Assembly (NCBI GenBank): GCA_017416885.1
Contig: JAFQAM010000148.1
Coordinates: 1 to 6,525, forward strand
Length of the DNA stretch: 6,525 bases
Direction: 5' to 3'
Origin: Clostridia bacterium
GTDB taxonomy: Bacteria > Bacillota > Clostridia > Oscillospirales > CAG-272
The notes under the pieces were generated by a model that saw only the letters and a list, made by a program, of their open reading frames with translations, did not search any database and was not told where the DNA came from. This document shows positions 1-6,094 of this stretch, piece by piece; position 1 is the first letter of the stretch, and each line of letters starts with the position of its first letter. The translations under genes and the position numbers were made by a program.

Positions 1-1128
1 AAGGATAAATTCAAAAACGCAAAGGGCGTTTTAACCTGTGCAGTAGGTAAGAGTATTTCAGGCGAGGATATTTATGTTGACATAGAAAAAACACCCCACC
101 TGTTAGTCGCGGGCGCTACCGGTATGGGAAAATCCGTGTGCATCAACTCACTTCTTATCAGCTTGCTGTATAAGGCATCCCCGGACGATCTTAGACTTAT
201 ACTTGTTGACCCTAAGCGTGTTGAATTGTCCAACTACAACGGAATACCGCACCTGCTTGTTCCCGTTGTTTGCGAGCCAAAGAAATCACTTGGCGCATTA
301 CAGTGGGCAGTGACAGAAATGGAAAACCGCTTTGAAACCATCGAAGCCGCAGGCGTAAGAAACCTGACCGAATTTAACGAAAAGGTTGACGAGGGCTATG
401 AGGCTGAAAAAATGTCAAGAATTGTCATAGTTATCGACGAGCTTGCAGATTTGAAAATGGCAGTTCCCGATATCGAGGGACATATCACCCGTCTTACACA
501 AAAGGCGCGCGCGGCAGGTATTCACATTATTATCGGTACGCAAAGACCGTCAGTTGATGTAATCACAGGTCTTATTAAAAATAATATCCCATCAAGAATT
601 GCATTCAGAGTGCCGTCACAGGTTGACTCAAGAACAATCCTTGATGAGCAAGGCGCAGAAAAGCTTGTCAGCCGCGGCGATATGCTTGTGAAAATTGTGG
701 GCGCGCTTAAGCCTGTCCGCGTTCAAGGCGCGTTTGTATCTGCATCTGAGATAGAGTCGGTTATCAATTTCTTAAAAGAAAACGGAAGCGCAAATTATGA
801 CGAGAGCGTAATGCAGCAGATTGATTCTAACGCAGCCAAATTAGCCAAGGCGGAGAAAAAGGAGTCGGGCGAGGATGACAGCTCAAGCGACGATGACCTT
901 GATTCCGAATTTTACAACGCATTAAGAATTGCCGCAGAGGAAGGCAGAATTTCATCCTCACAATTACAGAGAAAGCTCAGATTAGGCTTCCAACGCGCGG
1001 CAAGAATTATTGACCAAATGTATGACCTCGGATATATCGGCGAGCCAAACGGCTCAAAGCCAAGAGATGTGCTTATTACAATGGACGATTATCTCGAGAT
1101 AATGATGAGAAAAGACGACGAAGAATAA
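1..1128 (+). CDS. ftsK: DNA translocase FtsK/SpoIIIE, C-terminal part (5' truncated by window edge)
   Basis: The reading frame is open from base 1, so the gene starts outside the window; 375 codons are visible. FtsK/SpoIIIE proteins are hexameric ATP-driven motors that pump double-stranded DNA through the division or sporulation septum. Seen here, numbering from the first visible codon: Walker A GATGMGKS at about residues 38-45, Walker B with IVIVIDELADL at about 141-151, then GTQRPSVDVITG and a GDML motif typical of the motor domain. A Lys/Asp/Ser/Glu-rich linker at about 280-303 follows. The end (about 301-360) is a winged-helix gamma domain, with SSSQLQRKLRLGFQRAARII matching the family's KOPS/SRS DNA-reading module. 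The N-terminal membrane part is not in the window. An internal ATG at 124 lies inside Walker A and is not the start. The next gene (tmk) begins 15 bases after the stop. FtsK and SpoIIIE cannot be told apart from this fragment. Confidence 0.97.
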   Translation, partial: KDKFKNAKGVLTCAVGKSISGEDIYVDIEKTPHLLVAGATGMGKSVCINSLLISLLYKASPDDLRLILVDPKRVELSNYNGIPHLLVPVVCEPKKSLGALQWAVTEMENRFETIEAAGVRNLTEFNEKVDEGYEAEKMSRIVIVIDELADLKMAVPDIEGHITRLTQKARAAGIHIIIGTQRPSVDVITGLIKNNIPSRIAFRVPSQVDSRTILDEQGAEKLVSRGDMLVKIVGALKPVRVQGAFVSASEIESVINFLKENGSANYDESVMQQIDSNAAKLAKAEKKESGEDDSSSDDDLDSEFYNALRIAAEEGRISSSQLQRKLRLGFQRAARIIDQMYDLGYIGEPNGSKPRDVLITMDDYLEIMMRKDDEE

Positions 1129-1143
1129 TATAACGGAGAATTT

Positions 1144-1812
1144 ATGGGAAAATTTATAGCAATTGACGGCCTTGACGGAAGCGGTAAGGGCACTCAAAGC
1201 GAAAAGCTCATTGAAAAGCTAATCAGCGAGGGAAAAAAGGTAAAAATCGTTTCCTTCCCAATGTATGACAATGAGCATGATAGCGCATTATTTGTAAAAA
1301 TGTATCTTGATGGCAAGCTTGGCGATAAGCCATCGGATACCAATGCATACACAGCATCAATGTTCTTTGCATGCGATAGATATATCAGCTATGTAACCGA
1401 TTGGAAAAAGGACATTGAGGACCCCGATACCTATGTAGTAGCAAATCGTTATACAACCGCTAACGCAGTTCATCAATTATCAAAGCTTCCAGAGGAACAA
1501 TGGGAGGAATTTCTTAAATGGCTGTGGGATTTCGAGTTTACAAAGTTAGGCTTACCTGAGCCTGACCTTGTACTCTATCTTGAATTGCCACCGTCAATCT
1601 CACTTTCACTTGTAAAGAGCAGAAGCGAGAGCACAGGACAAAAAATGGATATCCACGAGAAGGATACAGCATATATGGCAAAATGCTACGAGGCGGCACT
1701 CTATTCCTGTGAGAAATTAGGGTGGGCAAGAATAACCTGTCATAAGGATGGCAAAATCCGCACCCGTGAGGATATTTTTGAGGAAATCTATAATAAAGTA
1801 AAGGAAATGTAA
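1144..1812 (+). CDS. tmk: Thymidylate kinase (dTMP kinase)
   Basis: Predicted cytosolic enzyme phosphorylating dTMP to dTDP with ATP, in dTTP synthesis. The 222-residue length is usual or slightly long for the family. Seen: P-loop GLDGSGKGTQ at residues 9-18, SFP at 37-39 (the FP substrate-site motif), FFACDRY at 74-80, and LPEPDLVLYLELPP at 137-150 (the family's PDL.ilLd.pp strand). A lid-like stretch SRSESTGQKMDIHEKD follows at 159-174. Two residues stand out. The P-loop has GKG where many dTMP kinases have GKT or GKS. The usual DR(Y/F) motif reads NRY (Asn101-Arg102-Tyr103) before TTANAVHQ. The start is supported by GGAG at 1135-1138, five bases before the ATG. It lies 15 bases after ftsK and one base before the next gene, so the three are very likely co-transcribed. 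Confidence 0.95.
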   Translation: MGKFIAIDGLDGSGKGTQSEKLIEKLISEGKKVKIVSFPMYDNEHDSALFVKMYLDGKLGDKPSDTNAYTASMFFACDRYISYVTDWKKDIEDPDTYVVANRYTTANAVHQLSKLPEEQWEEFLKWLWDFEFTKLGLPEPDLVLYLELPPSISLSLVKSRSESTGQKMDIHEKDTAYMAKCYEAALYSCEKLGWARITCHKDGKIRTREDIFEEIYNKVKEM

Positions 1813-1813
1813 T

Positions 1814-2353
1814 ATGGTTTACTTATTCTTAGCCGATGGCTTTGAGGAAATAGAAGCGCTTTGCGTTTTAGACCTGTTAAGACGCGCCAAGGTGGAAACA
1901 AAAACAGTTGGCGTTACAGGCAAAATTGTAAACGGCTCACATAATATTCCCGTTACCTGTGATGTACAGGAAAACGAAATCAACATAAATGACGGCTTTG
2001 ATATGATTATCCTTCCTGGCGGCTTACCGGGAAGCGATAACCTACACGCAAGTAAGGTAGTTGACGCATTTATTAAAAAAGCATACGAAGCTGACAAATT
2101 TATCTGCGCTATCTGCGCGGCCCCCTATGTACTTGGCGTAAGAGGAATATTAAAAGGTAAAAAAGCTACCTGTTATCCGGGCTTTGAGGATAAATTAGAG
2201 GGAGCAATCTATCAAAATGCAGGCGTTGTCCGTGACGGAAAAATAATTACAGGCAGAGCAATGGGAAGCGCAACAGATTTCGCGCTTGAAATAATTGAAG
2301 CGCTTTTAGGCAAGGATATGCGCGAAAAAATTAAAGCATCTATTATTTATTAG
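1814..2353 (+). CDS. DJ-1/PfpI family protein (class I glutamine amidotransferase-like fold)
   Basis: A 179-residue single-domain protein of the DJ-1/ThiJ/PfpI superfamily. Family members include protein or sugar deglycases, chaperones and oxidative-stress proteins; the reaction of this one cannot be read from sequence. Seen: ADGFEEIEA at 7-15, with Glu14 aligning to the conserved acidic residue (Glu18 in human DJ-1); IILPGGLPGSDNL at 65-77; and the nucleophile elbow AICAAP at 99-104 with Cys101 as predicted reactive cysteine. GRAMGSATDFAL follows near the C-terminus, as in DJ-1 relatives (GP(G/A)T.xxFAL). The start lies one base after the tmk stop, and AAGGAAA at about 1800-1806 inside the tmk end serves as ribosome binding site, which suggests translational coupling. 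It resembles bacterial YajL/DJ-1 proteins more than PfpI proteases. A link to its nucleotide and folate neighbours is inferred from position only. Confidence 0.92.
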   Translation: MVYLFLADGFEEIEALCVLDLLRRAKVETKTVGVTGKIVNGSHNIPVTCDVQENEININDGFDMIILPGGLPGSDNLHASKVVDAFIKKAYEADKFICAICAAPYVLGVRGILKGKKATCYPGFEDKLEGAIYQNAGVVRDGKIITGRAMGSATDFALEIIEALLGKDMREKIKASIIY

Positions 2354-2413
2354 TAACCGATTAACAATCCTTCTGAATCATCATTTTAAATTTACCACGA
2401 AAGGAAAAACGCT

Positions 2414-3007
2414 ATGACGCCTATAAAAAGAGAAAAAGACGCCATCAGAAAGGAATATTCTTTAAAGCGTGACAGCATAGACAAAATCGAAAAAGCAATA
2501 AGAGACAAAAAAATCTGCACTCTTGCCACATCCCTCGTCAGCTTTCGCCATGCAGAAATTATTCTTCTTTATGCTCCAATTAAATCGGAAATTGATGTTA
2601 TGCCAATAATGCACGAAGCATTAGCCAAGGGCAAAAGAGTAGCTTTCCCAAAATGCAATATGGAAGAAAGAACAATGAAATTCCACTTTGTAACAAGTGA
2701 AAGCGACCTTGAGGTGTGCGCATACGGTATAAGAGAGCCAAAGGAGCATTTACCTGTATATGATCCCGAAGCGACGCAAGGCGTTACAGTATGCTATGTT
2801 CCGGGACTTACCTTCGATGTGTACGGCTATCGCTTAGGATACGGTAAGGGCTACTACGATAAGTTTATGAATAAATTCACAGGCTGCACAATAGGCTTAA
2901 CCTATACCGAGCTTATTTGCCAAAGCCTGCCTCGCGGTAGATTTGACCGCCACTGCGACATCATCCTCACCGAAAAAGGCATTAAGCAGCTTAAAATCGA
3001 AAAATAA
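2414..3007 (+). CDS. 5-formyltetrahydrofolate cyclo-ligase (MTHFS / YgfA family)
   Basis: Predicted cytosolic enzyme converting 5-formyl-THF to 5,10-methenyl-THF with ATP, returning this folate to the one-carbon pool. The 197-residue length is typical. Seen: an N-terminal helix with Lys/Arg residues (KREKDAIRKEY, 5-15); LLYAPIKSEIDV at 51-62, holding the conserved acidic residue near the folate pocket; YGIREP at 104-109; and the family signature PGLTFDVYGYRLGYGKGYYD at 130-149, the glycine-rich phosphate-binding loop. FDRHCDIILTEKG at 177-189 is the usual C-terminal signature. A ribosome binding site AAAGGAAAA lies at about 2399-2407. The gene follows the DJ-1 gene after 60 bases in which I see no clear terminator or promoter, so it is probably in the same operon. 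Its nearness to tmk fits the folate-dependent making of dTMP, but the two enzymes are not consecutive steps. Confidence 0.94.
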   Translation: MTPIKREKDAIRKEYSLKRDSIDKIEKAIRDKKICTLATSLVSFRHAEIILLYAPIKSEIDVMPIMHEALAKGKRVAFPKCNMEERTMKFHFVTSESDLEVCAYGIREPKEHLPVYDPEATQGVTVCYVPGLTFDVYGYRLGYGKGYYDKFMNKFTGCTIGLTYTELICQSLPRGRFDRHCDIILTEKGIKQLKIEK

Positions 3008-3018
3008 GGAGTTCTGAA

Positions 3019-3873
3019 ATGCAAAAGGGTATTAAAAAGGAAATCCCGGTGAGGCAAATAGTAAATTGGTTCATTCTTGTTTGCGGAATTATGAGCGCTT
3101 TGGGGATAATAATTTTAATTATTCTATTTTCCATAACCGCAAAATGCGATAAGGTGGAAAAGGTACTATTAAATATACCGCATAATCCAAATGCTTTTTA
3201 TGTAAGTAGTGAATCATTTTATTCAAACAATACTGAAATTGATATCCCTGACGAACGACATAGAGTGCTATTAGTTGACGGCGAATATGTTTATTTGTCA
3301 AAGCGATTAAAAGGAAGTAAGTACGAAATTTATCGTGCAAGCTATTCCCTTGACAATTTTGAAAAGATAACCGATTTGGAAAATCCGGGCTATATGGCTA
3401 TGGTGAATGGCAATACCTTAGTTTATGGCTCATATGACCGTGATGCATCCGTCTATTATGTGGATACACAAAAAACTGAGGTGTGTGACGGAATGAATTT
3501 CGTTGAAGCGCGCAATATGTTCAGAAAATCCAATTATGAAATAACTGAGCGGGAAAGCGATAGCTCATATTATTATGAAATAAAGAATATCGCAACAAAC
3601 GAAATGCGAATTATTGATGAAAACGATAGAAACCAACTACAAATGCAACAAACAATCAAGGATGTAGAAAAAACATCAGGCAAGGAAGTAATATATTACG
3701 GTGTAATTGAGCAAAACGGAAAATTGTATTTCCAATGTATTGCTGTAGTTGGAGTTTTTGAAGGCATAATACTTACATATCAATATGACTTTGAAACAGA
3801 AGAATTTTCTTTTGTTGATTGGATTTATGTAGATGATATAGAAGGTTGCAGAACTTACATTATAAATAATTAA
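3019..3873 (+). CDS. Unrecognised membrane-anchored protein with beta-rich extracellular domain
   Basis: A 284-residue protein that I do not recognise. It begins with a positively charged tail (MQKGIKKEIPVR) followed by one strongly hydrophobic segment at about 17-41 (WFILVCGIMSALGIIILIILFSI). This predicts a single membrane helix with the tail inside and about 240 residues outside. Cys43 follows Lys, so it is not a good lipobox. The outer part alternates short hydrophobic strands with turns (for example EYVYLSKRL, YEIYRASY, NTLVYGSY, SVYYVDT), suggesting a beta-sandwich or propeller-like fold; no catalytic motif is visible. Start: AAGGAG at 3006-3011 overlaps the upstream TAA and lies seven bases before the ATG. 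It is last in the operon; its stop codon overlaps the terminator stem. Its coding sequence is AT-richer than its neighbours, consistent with a fast-evolving or lineage-specific gene. Confidence 0.85.
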   Translation: MQKGIKKEIPVRQIVNWFILVCGIMSALGIIILIILFSITAKCDKVEKVLLNIPHNPNAFYVSSESFYSNNTEIDIPDERHRVLLVDGEYVYLSKRLKGSKYEIYRASYSLDNFEKITDLENPGYMAMVNGNTLVYGSYDRDASVYYVDTQKTEVCDGMNFVEARNMFRKSNYEITERESDSSYYYEIKNIATNEMRIIDENDRNQLQMQQTIKDVEKTSGKEVIYYGVIEQNGKLYFQCIAVVGVFEGIILTYQYDFETEEFSFVDWIYVDDIEGCRTYIINN

Positions 3874-3901
3874 AATAGCGACGAAAGGTCGCTATTTTTT
3901 T
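3872..3901 (+). terminator. Rho-independent terminator ending the ftsK-tmk operon
   Basis: An 11-base-pair perfect stem (AAAATAGCGAC, 3872-3882, with GTCGCTATTTT, 3888-3898) has a GAAAG loop and runs into seven T (3895-3901). The stem starts at the second base of the TAA stop of the preceding gene. The A-rich left arm pairs with the T-run, so it may also act weakly in the opposite direction. Confidence 0.93.
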
Positions 3902-3925
3902 ATGAAATTTATAAAAATAGTTTTT

Positions 3926-3970
3926 GAGAAAACGAGAGAAAACAAGAGAAAAAACGAGAATAAATGAGTA
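3926..3970 (+). repeat. Five 10-base phased A-rich units (GAGAA array) upstream of the rplM promoter
   Basis: GAGAA starts at 3926, 3936, 3946 and 3956, and a degenerate GAGTA at 3966, an exact 10-base period. Each GAGAA is followed by further A, giving short A-tracts on the same helical face. The array ends about 35 bases before the -35 box. Seen directly: the periodicity. Inferred: intrinsic DNA bending, an UP-element-like role, or a phased protein-binding array boosting the ribosomal promoter. It could also be low-complexity AT-rich drift. Confidence 0.6.
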
Positions 3971-4005
3971 TTCACTGTAAAACAAAAAATATTTCAAAAA
4001 ATGTA

Positions 4006-4034
4006 TTGACATTATTAAAACAAAATGCTATAAT
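4006..4034 (+). promoter_or_regulatory. Consensus sigma-A promoter of rplM-rpsI
   Basis: The -35 box TTGACA (4006-4011) and -10 box TATAAT (4029-4034) are both perfect and 17 bases apart. TG at 4026-4027 adds an extended -10. Transcription should start near 4040-4043, leaving a leader of about 40 bases in which I see no stable hairpin. Such strength suits a ribosomal protein operon. Confidence 0.95.
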
Positions 4035-4070
4035 ATGTGAGCAATAAAAAAGAGAACAACTCAATTTAAT

Positions 4071-4075
4071 GGAGG
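4071..4075 (+). promoter_or_regulatory. Ribosome binding site that fixes the rplM start
   Basis: GGAGG lies eight bases before the ATG at 4084. An in-frame ATG at 4069 overlaps this site and would add five residues (MEETK), but has no ribosome binding site of its own. Starting at 4084 also gives a 142-residue protein, the usual L13 length. Confidence 0.9.
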
Positions 4076-4083
4076 AAACAAAA

Positions 4084-4512
4084 ATGTCAACATTTATGGC
4101 TAACAACACCATTGAACGCAAATGGTATGTTATTGACGCTGCTAACAAGCCTCTCGGTAAGACAGCTGTTGCTGCTGCTAACATTTTAAGAGGTAAGCAC
4201 CGTCCTGAATTCACACCACACGCTGACTGTGGCGAATTCGTTATCATCATCAATGCTTCAAAGGCTATCTTAACAGGTAAGAAGCTTGAGCAAAAGTACT
4301 ACCGCCGTCACTCAGGTTACATCGGTGGTCTTAAGGAAGTTCAATACAAGACTCTTATGGCAACACGCCCAGAGCTTGCTATGGAGCTTGCAGTTAAGGG
4401 AATGCTCCCACACAACTCAATCGGCGCTAAATCAATCACAAGATTAAAGGTTTACGCTGGTGCAAACCACAACCAACAGGCTCAACAGCCAATCAACTAC
4501 GAAGTAAAATAA
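4084..4512 (+). CDS. rplM: 50S ribosomal protein L13
   Basis: A 142-residue large-subunit ribosomal protein, an early assembly protein that binds 23S rRNA. Seen: ERKWYVIDAANKPLGKTAV near the N-terminus (the L13 W.viDA....LGRlA motif), LRGKHRPEFTPHADCGEFVI, then KYYRRHSGYIGGLK, AVKGMLPHNSIG (the conserved AV.GMLP signature) and a final LKVYAGANHNQQAQQP, all in the family order. Codons are biased toward GCT, GGT and AAC compared with the ftsK-side genes, as expected for high expression. The gene is first in the rplM-rpsI pair, the near-universal bacterial arrangement, with 20 bases between the genes. In E. coli L13 can repress its own operon; I see no recognisable leader structure for this here. 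Confidence 0.98.
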   Translation: MSTFMANNTIERKWYVIDAANKPLGKTAVAAANILRGKHRPEFTPHADCGEFVIIINASKAILTGKKLEQKYYRRHSGYIGGLKEVQYKTLMATRPELAMELAVKGMLPHNSIGAKSITRLKVYAGANHNQQAQQPINYEVK

Positions 4513-4532
4513 TCAGGAAAGGATAGAAGAAT

Positions 4533-4934
4533 ATGTATACAAGTGCTAAACCATATTTCTACGGAACAGGTAGAAGAAAGAAGTCAGTAGCTCGCGTTCG
4601 TCTTTATCCAGGTACTGGTTCAATCACCATCAACGGAAGAGATGTTGACGACTACTTCGGTCTTGAAACATTAAAGCTCATTATGAATCAACCATTCGAT
4701 GTTACAAACAACATGGGCAAGTTCGATGTTGTTGCTAATGTTGTAGGCGGCGGTATTTCAGGTCAAGCTGGCGCAATCCGTCACGGTATCGCAAGAGCTT
4801 TATTAATAGCTGACGAAACAACAAGAGGAGCTCTTAAGGCTGCGGGTCTCTTGACACGTGACCCACGTATGAAGGAAAGAAAGAAGTACGGCTTGAAGGC
4901 TGCTCGTCGTGCACCACAGTTCTCAAAGAGATAA
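4533..4934 (+). CDS. rpsI: 30S ribosomal protein S9
   Basis: A 133-residue small-subunit protein whose C-terminal tail reaches the ribosomal P site near the tRNA anticodon. Seen: YGTGRRKKSVARVRLYPGTG near the N-terminus (the S9 signature GTGRRK.avArV), GGGISGQAGAIRHGIARAL in the middle (the ribosomal S9 pattern GGG.sgQa.AirhGiaRAL), LLTRDPRMKERKKYGLKAAR, and the canonical end RRAPQFSKR with its terminal Lys-Arg. AAAGGA at 4518-4523 lies nine bases before the ATG. The gene is co-transcribed with rplM and followed by a terminator. Its last codons and stop lie within the 15-base sequence repeated at 6162-6176, so this gene end is a candidate integration target; the reading frame itself is intact. 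Confidence 0.98.
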   Translation: MYTSAKPYFYGTGRRKKSVARVRLYPGTGSITINGRDVDDYFGLETLKLIMNQPFDVTNNMGKFDVVANVVGGGISGQAGAIRHGIARALLIADETTRGALKAAGLLTRDPRMKERKKYGLKAARRAPQFSKR

Positions 4935-4936
4935 TT
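4922..4936 (+). repeat. Direct repeat copy 1 at the rpsI 3' end (candidate att-like core)
   Basis: CTCAAAGAGATAATT covers the last base of the Phe codon, Ser-Lys-Arg, the stop and two more bases. An exact second copy lies at 6162-6176, 1240 bases downstream. Sequence upstream of the two copies is unrelated, while downstream both lead into ATATACAAAAA and a similar terminator. Recombination-site identity is inference. Confidence 0.55.
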
Positions 4937-4961
4937 ACCCATTTGGGATTATTTCGATATA

Positions 4962-4995
4962 CAAAAAGCTCTGCTATGCAGGGCTTTTTGTTTTT
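4962..4995 (+). terminator. Rho-independent terminator after rpsI
   Basis: The stem pairs CAAAAAGCTCTGC (4962-4974) with GCAGGGCTTTTTG (4978-4990), with one G-T wobble and a TAT loop, followed by TTTTT (4991-4995). It lies 27 bases after the rpsI stop and ends the rplM-rpsI transcript. Its A-flanked stem could also stop transcription from the other side. A similar terminator is at 6192-6228. Confidence 0.9.
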
Positions 4996-4996
4996 C

Positions 4997-5067
4997 GTAG
5001 GGCGGTGGCTTGCTGCCGCCGTTTTTTGATATATTTGATTGCGGCGGGAGACAAGCCCCCGCCCTAC
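4997..5067. repeat. REPIN-like inverted pair of GTAG-headed GC-rich palindromes
   Basis: The left arm 4997-5021 (GTAGGGCGGTGGCTTG...) and right arm 5041-5067 (...CAAGCCCCCGCCCTAC) are near-complements around an AT-rich loop of about 19 bases. Each arm also folds on itself (GGCGG/CCGCC). A GTAG head followed by a hairpin, doubled in opposite orientation, is the layout of REP doublets (REPINs) moved by RAYT transposases in other bacteria. The segment is much GC-richer than its surroundings, which suggests a dispersed mobile repeat inserted just after the terminator. No RAYT gene is in the window. Confidence 0.65.
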
Positions 5068-5107
5068 ATTGATAGGCGATTCAATTTGTAAAAGCTCCGC
5101 CGTCCTA

Positions 5108-5136
5108 TTTACTTTTCGCCGTTTTTATGGTATAAT
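5108..5136 (+). promoter_or_regulatory. Promoter of the small lipoprotein gene
   Basis: The -10 box TATAAT (5131-5136) is perfect with an extended TG at 5128-5129. A weaker -35 box TTTACT (5108-5113) lies 17 bases upstream. It sits about 45 bases before the lipoprotein ATG. The 34 bases at 5103-5136 match 6332-6365 at 26 positions. Confidence 0.75.
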
Positions 5137-5168
5137 CTAACCAATCTATAAACTTGAATTTGACGAAC

Positions 5169-5173
5169 AGAGG
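5169..5173 (+). promoter_or_regulatory. Ribosome binding site deciding the lipoprotein start
   Basis: AGAGG lies seven bases before the ATG at 5181. An in-frame TTG at 5154 would add nine residues before a clear signal peptide and lacks a ribosome binding site, so 5181 is preferred. Confidence 0.8.
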
Positions 5174-5180
5174 TTTTACA

Positions 5181-5612
5181 ATGAAAAAGATAATTTCAAT
5201 TCTGCTACTAACTACAATGCTCATGTTAACTCTCTTGGCTTGTGGAGCTGGAAAGCTCAAGATCGAAGATTATGAGTGGAAAATGCGGGCGATTTTGCAC
5301 GCAGAGGATAATCAAGTTGTTTACGATGCGGCGGCTGAAGAAAGCAACACTCACCCCGAAGCAAAGATAATTGAAATGATGCTTGTTGCAAAGGACGGTA
5401 AGATTACAATTACAGATGTTACAAATAACACAACCTACGAAGGAACTTATACTGTATCGGGCAGAAATACCCAAAGAACATATTATCATATCACGATAGA
5501 CGGTAAATCCGGTTATGCTGATGTTTCTATGACTACATACGCAGACGGAACTGAAGAACCGACCTTGCCCATTACTCTCGATGGATATTCTATGTACTTC
5601 TATGCCAATTAA
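5181..5612 (+). CDS. Small predicted lipoprotein, function unknown
   Basis: A 143-residue protein I do not recognise. The N-terminus is a textbook lipoprotein signal: MKK, a hydrophobic stretch (IISILLLTTMLMLTL), and the lipobox LLAC with Cys21 as the lipidated residue. The mature part should therefore be about 123 residues tethered to the outer face of the membrane. It starts with a short KLKIEDYEWKM segment and then alternates strands and turns (DGKITITDVTNNTTYEGTYTV, YYHITIDGKSGYADVSM), suggesting a small beta-barrel or lipocalin-like fold; no enzyme motif is visible. It has its own promoter (5108-5136) and is followed after 42 bases by a small membrane protein gene, so the two probably form a short operon. 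It lies between the two copies of the rpsI-end repeat and may be accessory rather than core. Confidence 0.85.
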   Translation: MKKIISILLLTTMLMLTLLACGAGKLKIEDYEWKMRAILHAEDNQVVYDAAAEESNTHPEAKIIEMMLVAKDGKITITDVTNNTTYEGTYTVSGRNTQRTYYHITIDGKSGYADVSMTTYADGTEEPTLPITLDGYSMYFYAN

Positions 5613-5654
5613 CAAAATAAACAAATCAGAATTTGACGTAGGGGGATAAATGAT

Positions 5655-6008
5655 ATGAAAAACACCATATTTACCGTCAGTAAGATGATTCTGTCTGTTG
5701 CAACAATTCCATTGTGGTTCGTTAAGATGTTTATAGGAGTTGGACATTTGCCTGACCAAACTACCGGAGAAATAGTTGAAGTAATATTTAGACATAGTAT
5801 GCTTGAAAATGTTGGAGATTTAGCACATCCTATCCTCGCATATATTGTAATGGCAATAGCAGCAGTTTCCGCTTTTATAAATGCGATTGCTTTGAAATAT
5901 TCTGATAGCAAGAAAATCAAAATTACTTCAAATGTGACGTTTGGAGTAGCAATGGGATTCTTCTTAATTCTCATGCTATTAGCTTCAACGGTTGCACGTG
6001 GTTATTAA
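5655..6008 (+). CDS. Small three-helix membrane protein, function unknown
   Basis: A 117-residue hydrophobic protein I do not recognise. Three likely membrane segments are visible: about 9-30 (SKMILSVATIPLWFVKMFIG), 58-80 (HPILAYIVMAIAAVSAFINA) and 93-113 (NVTFGVAMGFFLILMLLAST). The first loop (about 31-57) is polar with several acidic residues; the second (81-92) is short and lysine-rich (KYSDSKKIKI), favouring the inside. AGGGGGA at 5640-5646 lies eight bases before the ATG and is an unusually G-rich ribosome binding site. No promoter is seen in the 42 bases after the lipoprotein gene, so co-transcription is likely. A joint role with the lipoprotein is inferred from order only. No terminator follows directly; the first candidate is at 6192-6228. 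Confidence 0.8.
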   Translation: MKNTIFTVSKMILSVATIPLWFVKMFIGVGHLPDQTTGEIVEVIFRHSMLENVGDLAHPILAYIVMAIAAVSAFINAIALKYSDSKKIKITSNVTFGVAMGFFLILMLLASTVARGY

Positions 6009-6094
6009 GCAAATTCCAATTTGTCGAGCTGAATAGGCGTTGAATGTTGGCGTGATTTGGGAGCAAATTTGGTGCACACTTTATAGGGCGATAC

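Noticed and set aside
4040..4083. Possible L13 autoregulatory leader
   Set aside because: The leader is about 40 bases, A-rich, and I can draw no stable stem that would resemble a known L13-binding structure.
4909..5091. 60-codon plus-strand frame from the end of rpsI
   Set aside because: It starts inside rpsI, then runs through a terminator and the REPIN-like repeat, with no ribosome binding site.
5226..5795. 189-codon minus-strand open frame across the lipoprotein gene
   Set aside because: It is antisense to two better-supported genes, has an unlikely composition rich in Cys and Ile, shows no domain, and crosses the gene boundary.
5609..5974. 121-codon minus-strand open frame opposite the membrane protein gene
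   Set aside because: The plus-strand gene has a strong ribosome binding site and clear membrane helices; the minus frame is its hydrophobic mirror.
6010..6023. CAAATTCCAATTTG hairpin just after the membrane protein gene as a terminator
   Set aside because: The loop is only two bases, the stem is AT-rich and no T-run follows.
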